From HB2-32-21 sp003448675 (GTDB lineage Bacteria > Pseudomonadota > Gammaproteobacteria > Pseudomonadales > Porticoccaceae), in contig JBFHDK010000065.1 of NCBI GenBank assembly GCA_041584755.1, positions 1-16,932 of the forward strand: DNA of 16,932 bases. Reading direction: 5' to 3'. The notes below the pieces were generated by a model that ran no database searches, was not told the origin of the DNA, and saw only the letters and a program-made list of their open reading frames with translations. The translations under genes were made by a program, and so were the position numbers. Numbering within the stretch: the stretch's first letter is position 1; every line of letters begins with the position of its first letter. Below, in pieces: positions 7,277-12,685 of this stretch.

Positions 7277-8566
7277 TTAACGATTCTTCATGGTTGGAAT
7301 TGACCGCTGAACCGGCCCGGTGTATAGCTGCCTTGGTCGACCAATTTTGTACGGGTTGCTAATCATTTCGTTCCAGTGTGCAATCCAGCCGACAGTGCGT
7401 CCAGTGGCAAAGATAACCGTGAACATCTCGGTAGGAATGCCGAGTGCTTTCATAATGATGCCAGAATAAAAATCAACATTGGGGTAAAGTTTTTTGCTGA
7501 CGAAGTAATCATCTTCGAGGGCGATTTGTTCCAGGCGTTTGGCGATTTTCAGTAGTGGGTCGTCTTCGATGCCCAGTTCCGCCAGTACGTCATCACAGGC
7601 CTTTTTCATGACTTTGGCGCGGGGATCAAAATTCTTGTAGACCCGGTGGCCAAAGCCCATCAGACGGAAGGGATCGTTTTTGTCCTTGGCTTTTTTAACG
7701 AAAGCGTCGATATGCTTTTCATCGCCGATTTCATTGAGCATTTCCAGCACCGCCTGATTGGCTCCACCGTGGGAGGGACCCCACAGTGCCGCGATGCCCG
7801 CGGCGATACAGGAGAAGGGGTTAGCGCCGGAAGAGCCGGCCAGGCGTACGGTTGATGTCGAGGCGTTTTGCTCGTGGTCGGCATGTAACAGGAACAGCAG
7901 GTCCATGGCCTTGGCCAGTACGGGATTAACCCTGGGTTCATCGCAGGGTGTGCCGAACATCATATGCAGGAAGTTTTCCGAATAGCTCATTTGGTTTTTC
8001 GGATACATATAAGGCTGACCGACGTAGTGCTTGTAACACATGGCCGCCAGTGTCGGCATTTTGGCGATCAGCCGGTGGGCGGTGATCATGCGGTGGGTGG
8101 GGTCGGTAATATCCAGTGAGTCGTGGTAAAAGGACGACATTGCGGCGACCACGCCACACATGATTGCCATGGGGTGGGCGTCATAGCTGAAACCGGAAAG
8201 GAACTGCTCAATGGAGCGGTTGACCATGGTGTGGGATGAAATAATACTTTCAAATTCAGTCTTTTGCTCGGCGTCGGGCAACTCGCCATTGAGCAGGAGA
8301 TAGCAAGTTTCAAGATAGCTCGACTTCTCAGCCAGCTCCTCAATGGGGTAACCGCGATGCAGCAGTATGCCTTTATCGCCATCAATAAAAGTAATTTTTG
8401 ATTCGCAGGAGGCAGTGGAGGTGAACCCGGGATCAAAGGTAAAAACGCCGTTACCGGTCAGTGAGCCGACATCAATGACATCCTGGCCCAGCGTGCCTGA
8501 CATAAGTGGTAAGTCGATGGGGTTGTCATGGCCATCAATGCTGAGAACGGCTTTTTTGTCTGTCAT
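7277..8566 (-). CDS. gltA: Citrate synthase, type II
   Basis: 429 aa, the same length class as E. coli GltA. It condenses acetyl-CoA with oxaloacetate to citrate, the entry step of the TCA cycle. The catalytic residues are visible: H266 (GPSHGGAN), H307 (GFGHRVY) and D365 (VDFYSG), matching E. coli H264, H305 and D362. The N-terminal domain typical of the hexameric Gram-negative type is present (LSIDGHDNPIDLPLMSGTLG), and C208 in GTPCDE matches the reactive Cys near the NADH site of E. coli GltA, so NADH inhibition is likely by family. The ATG at 8566 is preceded by AGGAGA (8572-8577) at 5 nt, a strong ribosome site. The gene is divergent from sdhCDAB, the classical arrangement, and is monocistronic with its own promoter and terminator. 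Confidence 0.98.
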   Translation of the reverse strand: MTDKKAVLSIDGHDNPIDLPLMSGTLGQDVIDVGSLTGNGVFTFDPGFTSTASCESKITFIDGDKGILLHRGYPIEELAEKSSYLETCYLLLNGELPDAEQKTEFESIISSHTMVNRSIEQFLSGFSYDAHPMAIMCGVVAAMSSFYHDSLDITDPTHRMITAHRLIAKMPTLAAMCYKHYVGQPYMYPKNQMSYSENFLHMMFGTPCDEPRVNPVLAKAMDLLFLLHADHEQNASTSTVRLAGSSGANPFSCIAAGIAALWGPSHGGANQAVLEMLNEIGDEKHIDAFVKKAKDKNDPFRLMGFGHRVYKNFDPRAKVMKKACDDVLAELGIEDDPLLKIAKRLEQIALEDDYFVSKKLYPNVDFYSGIIMKALGIPTEMFTVIFATGRTVGWIAHWNEMISNPYKIGRPRQLYTGPVQRSIPTMKNR

Positions 8567-8641
8567 GGGTTTCTCCTGATAAAAGGTGGCCAGTTCGTTT
8601 ATGTGGGCCTGAGAATGCTGTGAATTGAACAGGGGCGGCAG

Positions 8642-8669
8642 ACTATATCTCTGGATGCGGTTTTGTCAA
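8642..8669 (-). promoter_or_regulatory. Sigma70 promoter of gltA
   Basis: On the minus strand TTGACA (8664-8669), a 16-bp spacer and TATAGT (8642-8647) form a strong promoter. The start would be near 8635, giving a leader of about 70 nt before the gltA ATG. Confidence 0.8.
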
Positions 8670-8703
8670 TTTGGCTGCGGGGTATGTGTTAGGCACGTCA
8701 ACC

Positions 8704-8743
8704 GCACGCACCATAATCGACTATTTTTCGGGCTGCACGCACC
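8704..8743. repeat. Direct repeat GCACGCACC, two copies 31 bp apart, upstream of gltA
   Basis: The 9-mer GCACGCACC occurs at 8704-8712 and 8735-8743. The 31-bp period is about three helical turns, so both copies face the same side of the DNA. They lie just upstream of the gltA -35 and upstream of the sdh promoter, where an activator or repressor of either could bind. I do not recognise the motif. Confidence 0.4.
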
Positions 8744-8788
8744 GCTATAGTGCTTGTTTGGTCCGGTGATAATTGTCTGGCCGCAGGT

Positions 8789-8801
8789 GTGCTTCAAGCA
8801 C
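8789..8801. promoter_or_regulatory. Short palindrome GTGCTTCAAGCAC, possible operator
   Basis: A perfect 6-bp inverted repeat around a single C lies 20 bp upstream of the sdh -35 (8822). Half of it, GTGCTTG, also occurs shortly upstream (8751-8757). Position and symmetry would suit a dimeric regulator, but the motif matches no factor I can name, and such palindromes also arise by chance. Confidence 0.25.
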
Positions 8802-8821
8802 TTGTTTTATGGGGTGTCGCG

Positions 8822-8850
8822 TTGAAATCGCTTATCATTACACCTATACT
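8822..8850 (+). promoter_or_regulatory. Sigma70 promoter candidate for sdhCDAB-sucAB
   Basis: TTGAAA (8822-8827), a 17-bp spacer and TATACT (8845-8850) form a good match. Transcription would start near 8857 and leave a leader of about 365 nt before sdhC. A weaker candidate nearer the gene is TTGTTT (9017-9022), 15 bp, TATAGT (9038-9043). The distal one could alternatively drive a small RNA. Confidence 0.6.
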
Positions 8851-8944
8851 GCCGCCGGCCTAAAGCCCACTGCCTGTGGTTGGTTAAGACTGAATATGTC
8901 AAGTGGTCGAAACGCTGTTTTGGCGGGTTTTGATAGGCCTTCCG

Positions 8945-8975
8945 CTTAAGTTGACGCCCTTAAGTTGACGCCCTT
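8945..8975. repeat. 14-bp tandem repeat CTTAAGTTGACGCC, 2.2 copies
   Basis: The unit occurs at 8945-8958 and 8959-8972, followed by a partial CTT. Each copy contains TTGAC. It lies inside the long leader region of the sdh operon, between the distal promoter and sdhC. It may be a recent slippage duplication or a pair of protein-binding sites. Confidence 0.7.
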
Positions 8976-9059
8976 TTGTCAGTGTCCCTGACTCTAGCTG
9001 CAACTTGTTTGAACAGTTGTTTTGGTTGATGGGCATATATAGTGCGACCAAGGATTAGG

Positions 9060-9113
9060 ATGGCGGGCTTTAATTTGTCGCCCTGCATTTTCTGTTGCTT
9101 GTGTGGCGATTAA
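9060..9113 (+). CDS. Possible 17-aa Cys-rich leader peptide upstream of sdhC
   Basis: ATG at 9060 is preceded by AAGGA with 5-nt spacing, a good ribosome site. It opens a 17-codon frame ending in TAA: MAGFNLSPCIFCCLCGD, with Cys at 9, 12, 13 and 15. It ends 108 nt before sdhC and lies about 17 bp after a possible -10 (TATAGT, 9038-9043). Four cysteines within seven codons would make its translation sensitive to charged tRNA(Cys), or let the peptide bind metal. Neither is shown. No database homologue is known to me, and short frames with a ribosome site occur by chance, so this is a candidate only. Confidence 0.25.
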   Translation: MAGFNLSPCIFCCLCGD

Positions 9114-9140
9114 AGATGGAAGGTATGCTTGATTGAAAGC

Positions 9141-9170
9141 CTGGATTGATTTGAAAAACCGGATCACCAG
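9141..9170 (+). other. Predicted hairpin in the sdhC leader
   Basis: CTGG/CCAG and TGAT/ATCA pair with a 2-nt bulge around a 12-nt loop. The stem lies between the putative Cys-rich leader frame and sdhC, and a TTTT follows about 13 nt later. It could be part of an attenuation or translational switch, but the stem is short and may be accidental. Confidence 0.25.
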
Positions 9171-9221
9171 ATATAGCAGACCGTTTTAATACATAGACTG
9201 AATGTTTAATAAAAGGCACCG

Positions 9222-9605
9222 TTGATCGTGAAAGACAATAGACCTGTGAACCTCGATATCGGAACCATCAAACTTCCGATTACGGCCTACGCCTCGATTC
9301 TCCACCGCATTTCCGGAGTCGTGTTGTTTGTCGCCGCCGGTATTCTGCTGTGGACGCTTGATGCCAGTCTGGCTTCGGAAGAAAGCTTTAATTCCCTTAA
9401 ACAGAAGTTGGCTCATCCGCTTGTCAAGCTGGTTTTTTGGGGAATCCTGGCTGCGCTGGGCTACCATTTGCTCGCGGGTGTCCGCCACCTGATCATGGAC
9501 TTCGGCATTGGTGAGACCCTTGAGGGCGGTGCCCGGGGGGCAAAAATAGTTCTCGTCGGGGGGGTGATTCTGGCGGTGTTGAGCGGAGTGTGGATATGGC
9601 TGTAA
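9222..9605 (+). CDS. sdhC: Succinate dehydrogenase cytochrome b556 subunit
   Basis: About 127 aa. With SdhD it forms the inner-membrane anchor of complex II, carrying heme b and part of the ubiquinone site. The start RPVNLDIGTIKLPITAYASILHR is the SdhC signature; the Ser and Arg of SILHR correspond to E. coli quinone-site residues S27 and R31. Three hydrophobic helices follow. H82 in GYHLLAGVRH matches the heme ligand H84 of E. coli. The start codon is non-ATG. TTG at 9222 has AAAAGG 5 nt upstream; GTG at 9228 resembles the start used in Pseudomonas but is 11 nt from that site. The TTG is kept here, with a 2-residue uncertainty. The 3' end overlaps sdhD. First gene of the sdhCDAB-sucAB-lpd cluster. 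Confidence 0.95.
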   Translation: MIVKDNRPVNLDIGTIKLPITAYASILHRISGVVLFVAAGILLWTLDASLASEESFNSLKQKLAHPLVKLVFWGILAALGYHLLAGVRHLIMDFGIGETLEGGARGAKIVLVGGVILAVLSGVWIWL

Positions 9606-9967
9606 AGAATGTAACGAGTTTTGGTCGCAGCGGCCTCTCCGATTGGCTGCTGCAACGCGTTAGCGCCGTGGTGATGGCTGTCTATCTGGTGTTCATTGTC
9701 GGTTACTTGCTGTGCGCGGGGGAAGTGGATTACAACGACTGGAAGGGATTGCATCAGGGCTTCTGGGTGCGTTTGTTGAGCCTGTTCGCGGTGCTATCAC
9801 TGGCGGCCCATGCCTGGATCGGCATGTGGGCGGTGCTCACTGACTATGTGACTGTTCGCTTGCTCGGACCCAAGGCGACGCCTATCCGGGTTTTTCTGCA
9901 ACTGGCTATGATCGCCGTTACCTTGACTTACGTGGTCTGGGCGATTGCCATCCTCTGGGGGACTTGA
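9596..9967 (+). CDS. sdhD: Succinate dehydrogenase hydrophobic membrane anchor subunit
   Basis: 123 aa, the second membrane subunit of complex II; it binds ubiquinone together with SdhC and SdhB. Residues SGLSDWLLQRVSAVVMAVYLVF match the family N-terminus, and three transmembrane helices are visible (about 16-36, 57-79 and 92-115). HAWIGMWAVLTDYV contains the conserved Tyr equivalent to E. coli Y83 and the HAWIGMW helix next to the heme. The ATG at 9596 was preferred to the in-frame GTG at 9590 because it gives the usual M-x-x-N-V-T start. It overlaps the sdhC stop by 10 nt, which suggests translational coupling and balanced production of the two anchors. sdhA begins 4 bp after its stop. Confidence 0.95.
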   Translation: MAVKNVTSFGRSGLSDWLLQRVSAVVMAVYLVFIVGYLLCAGEVDYNDWKGLHQGFWVRLLSLFAVLSLAAHAWIGMWAVLTDYVTVRLLGPKATPIRVFLQLAMIAVTLTYVVWAIAILWGT

Positions 9968-9971
9968 TCGA

Positions 9972-11744
9972 ATGGCAAGAGTTCGAACCATTAGCTTCGA
10001 TGGTGTAATTGTTGGCGGCGGTGGCGCCGGTATGCGCTCGGCGCTACAACTGGCTCAGTCCGGGTACAAGACCGCCGTTATCACTAAAGTTTTCCCTACT
10101 CGCTCTCATACCGTATCCGCCCAGGGGGGCATCACTTGCGCCATCGCCAGTGATGATCCCAATGATCAGTGGCAGTGGCATATGTATGACACAGTCAAGG
10201 GCTCGGACTATATCGGCGATCAGGATGCCATTGAATATATGTGTTCGGTGGGTCCGGAAGCGGTGTTTGAACTGGAACACATGGGGCTGCCGTTTTCCCG
10301 CACCGAGTCTGGCCGGATCTACCAGCGCCCCTTTGGCGGGCAATCCAAGGACTTCGGTAATGGCGGGCAGGCCGCGCGCACCTGCGCGGCGGCGGATCGC
10401 ACCGGCCATGCGCTGTTGCATACCCTGTATCAGAATAACCTCAAGAACAACACGGTTTTTCTTAATGAATGGTTTGCCGTTGATCTGGTGAAAAACCAGG
10501 ACGGCGCCGTTGTTGGCGTGATCGCCATTGAGATCGAAACCGGCGAAGTGGTTTACATTAAATCCAAGGCCACGGTGCTGGCCACCGGCGGTGCCGGACG
10601 TATTTATGCTTCCACTACCAATGCCCATATTAATACCGGCGACGGTATCGGCATGGCATTGCGGGCGGGCTTTCCGGTTCAGGATATCGAGATGTGGCAG
10701 TTCCATCCCACCGGTATTCACGGTGCGGGCGTTTTGGTGACCGAAGGTTGCCGGGGTGAAGGCGGATACCTGATCAATAAAGATGGCGAGCGTTTCATGG
10801 AGCGCTACGCCCCCAATGCCAAGGATCTGGCTGGTCGCGACGTGGTCGCCCGCTCCATGGTGTTGGAGATTCTTGAAGGTCGGGGTTGCGGCCCCGAGGG
10901 TGACCATGTATTCCTGAAATTGGACCATCTGGGCGAGGAGGTGCTGCACAGCCGCTTGCCAGGGATCTGTGAACTATCAGAGACGTTTGCCCATGTTGAC
11001 CCAGTCAAGGCGCCCGTGCCGGTCGTGCCGACCTGTCACTATATGATGGGTGGTATTCCCACGAATGTGGATGGTCAGGCACTTACGCGGAATGCGCAGG
11101 GTCAGGATGAGATAGCGGAAGGCCTTTTCGCCTGTGGTGAAGCAGCCTGCGTCTCGGTGCACGGAGCCAATCGTCTGGGCGGTAATTCACTGCTCGACCT
11201 TGTGGTTTTCGGCCGCTCTTCGGGGCTCTATATAGAAAAAGCCTTGCGGGAGGGTATTGATCTGCGCGAGGCTTCCGAGTCCGATATTGATGAGGCGATG
11301 GCGCGTCTCAACGGAGTCAATACCAATAGCGGTGGTGAGTCCGTGGCCAGCCTGCGCAAGGAATTGCAGACCATTATGCAAAACCACTTCGGCGTCTTTC
11401 GCCGTGGTGATTTTATGCAGGAAGGCGTTAAGAAGCTCGCCGATCTGCGGGGCCGTATTGAAAATGTCGGTCTCGAAGATAAGAGCAATGCCTACAATAC
11501 TGCGCGTATTGAGGCGTTGGAGTTGCAGAATCTGTTGGAAGTAGCCGAGGCAACGGCTATTGCCGCGGAAGAGCGTAAGGAAAGCCGCGGCGCCCACGCC
11601 CGGGAAGATTTTGCCGATCGTGATGACGATAACTGGCTGTGTCATTCGCTCTATTTTCCCGGTGATAAGTCAGTGGGTAAGCGTCAAGTAAACTTCGCAC
11701 CGGTCACCCGCCCGGCCTTTGAGCCCAAGGCACGAACTTACTAA
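9972..11744 (+). CDS. sdhA: Succinate dehydrogenase flavoprotein subunit
   Basis: 590 aa (E. coli 588). It is the catalytic subunit that oxidises succinate to fumarate and passes electrons to FAD. The dinucleotide-binding GGGGAG lies at 15-20. H46 in SHTVSAQGG is the expected site of covalent FAD attachment (E. coli H45). HPTGI, RDVVARSM and HYMMGGIPTN, which build the dicarboxylate site, are intact, as is HGANRLGGNSLLDLVVFGR. The C-terminus ends in the usual RPAFEPKARTY. The ATG at 9972 was chosen over the upstream TTG (9945) because it gives a family-like start and avoids overlap with sdhD. A 105-bp gap separates it from sdhB, longer than the rest of the operon spacing, and contains a 6-bp-stem hairpin (11807-11823). 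Confidence 0.98.
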   Translation: MARVRTISFDGVIVGGGGAGMRSALQLAQSGYKTAVITKVFPTRSHTVSAQGGITCAIASDDPNDQWQWHMYDTVKGSDYIGDQDAIEYMCSVGPEAVFELEHMGLPFSRTESGRIYQRPFGGQSKDFGNGGQAARTCAAADRTGHALLHTLYQNNLKNNTVFLNEWFAVDLVKNQDGAVVGVIAIEIETGEVVYIKSKATVLATGGAGRIYASTTNAHINTGDGIGMALRAGFPVQDIEMWQFHPTGIHGAGVLVTEGCRGEGGYLINKDGERFMERYAPNAKDLAGRDVVARSMVLEILEGRGCGPEGDHVFLKLDHLGEEVLHSRLPGICELSETFAHVDPVKAPVPVVPTCHYMMGGIPTNVDGQALTRNAQGQDEIAEGLFACGEAACVSVHGANRLGGNSLLDLVVFGRSSGLYIEKALREGIDLREASESDIDEAMARLNGVNTNSGGESVASLRKELQTIMQNHFGVFRRGDFMQEGVKKLADLRGRIENVGLEDKSNAYNTARIEALELQNLLEVAEATAIAAEERKESRGAHAREDFADRDDDNWLCHSLYFPGDKSVGKRQVNFAPVTRPAFEPKARTY

Positions 11745-11806
11745 CCCCGATGCCTTTGGCTCCATTGGTCACTTTGAACGGTGGGTTGGTAGATTGATTA
11801 AAGCGG

Positions 11807-11823
11807 TGGCCTCCTTAAGGCCA
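11807..11823 (+). other. Small hairpin between sdhA and sdhB
   Basis: TGGCCT and AGGCCA form a 6-bp stem with a CCTTA loop. No T-run follows, so it is not a terminator. It may act as an RNA stability or processing element between sdhA and sdhB, or be chance. Confidence 0.3.
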
Positions 11824-11849
11824 GCACAACCAGATTAACGGATAGACAA

Positions 11850-12554
11850 ATGCTTCAAGTCAGTATTTATCGCTATAACCCGGAGCAGGACAGCGCGCCT
11901 TATATGCAGGATTTCCAGGTCGATACCGAAGGCAAGGACCTGATGGTGTTGGATGTGCTGGAGTTATTGAAAGCCCAGGACACGACTTTGGTCTTTCGAC
12001 GTTCCTGCCGAGAAGGGGTGTGCGGTTCAGATGGCGTCAACATAAACGGTAAAAATGGCCTGGCCTGTGTCACGCCCTTGTCCGAGTGCGTGAGCAATAA
12101 CAAGCTGATTCTACGCCCACTGCCGGGTCTGCCAGTGATCCGTGATCTGGTTATCGATATGAGCCAGTTCTACGCCCAGTACGAAAAAATCAAACCCTTC
12201 CTGCAAAACGAAACGCCGGCGCCGGCCATTGAGCGCTTGCAGTCCATCGAAGACAGGGAAAAACTGGACGGTCTCTACGAGTGCATTCTCTGCGCCTGTT
12301 GCTCGACCAGTTGCCCATCATTTTGGTGGAATCCCGATAAATTTATTGGCCCGGCGGGCCTGTTACAGGCTTATCGCTTCCTCGCTGATAGCCGCGATAC
12401 TGCCACTGAAGATAGACTCGCGGAACTGGACGATCCATTCAGTGTATTCCGTTGTCACGGCATTCAGAATTGCGTGTCGGTCTGCCCCAAGAGTTTGAAT
12501 CCGACCCGTGCCATCGGACATATCCGCAATATGTTGCTCAGCAGCGGCACTTGA
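11850..12554 (+). CDS. sdhB: Succinate dehydrogenase iron-sulfur subunit
   Basis: 234 aa (E. coli 238). It carries the [2Fe-2S], [4Fe-4S] and [3Fe-4S] clusters that wire FAD in SdhA to ubiquinone in the membrane. The N-terminal ferredoxin domain has C53, C58, D61 and C73 (SCREGVCGSDG, GLACVTP); the Asp in place of a third Cys is the same as in E. coli. The C-terminal domain has CILCACCSTSCPSFWW and CHGIQNCVSVCPKSLNPT, which supply the other two clusters. The Pro after the SC of STSC and the WW pair near the quinone site are present. The ATG at 11850 matches the family start. The ribosome site is weak. sucA follows after about 130 bp. Confidence 0.97.
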   Translation: MLQVSIYRYNPEQDSAPYMQDFQVDTEGKDLMVLDVLELLKAQDTTLVFRRSCREGVCGSDGVNINGKNGLACVTPLSECVSNNKLILRPLPGLPVIRDLVIDMSQFYAQYEKIKPFLQNETPAPAIERLQSIEDREKLDGLYECILCACCSTSCPSFWWNPDKFIGPAGLLQAYRFLADSRDTATEDRLAELDDPFSVFRCHGIQNCVSVCPKSLNPTRAIGHIRNMLLSSGT

Positions 12555-12601
12555 TTGTTCACAGGCGCGCGCCCGGGTTTTACCAAACGTCGAGAGCTGT
12601 G

Positions 12602-12631
12602 TTGATGGTAGATACGTTTTATTAATATACC
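12602..12631 (+). promoter_or_regulatory. Weak internal promoter candidate before sucA
   Basis: TTGATG (12602-12607), 18 bp and TATACC (12626-12631) lie in the gap between sdhB and sucA. Both hexamers are imperfect. In E. coli, sucAB also has an internal promoter, which makes the position plausible, but the sequence support is thin. Confidence 0.25.
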
Positions 12632-12685
12632 GAGCATGGTAAACAGCGAATAATATGAGTCCGCGTCAGGCAAGAGGGTAGTGTG

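Noticed and set aside
8896..8949. 17-codon frame MSSGRNAVLAGFDRPSA in the sdh leader
   Set aside because: No convincing ribosome site and no unusual composition, unlike the Cys-rich frame further down.
10044..10949. Long open frame antisense to sdhA (about 300 codons)
   Set aside because: It lies fully inside sdhA, whose sense product matches SdhA end to end. The antisense product shows no domain, and GC-biased codons explain the openness.
11745..11849. Missing gene or break between sdhA and sdhB
   Set aside because: The gap is longer than its neighbours but both flanking proteins are full length, and no frame or remnant is visible in it.
12008..12070. SdhB lacks the usual fourth Cys of the 2Fe-2S site (Asp61 instead)
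   Set aside because: The E. coli enzyme has the same Asp and is active, so this is the normal family state.
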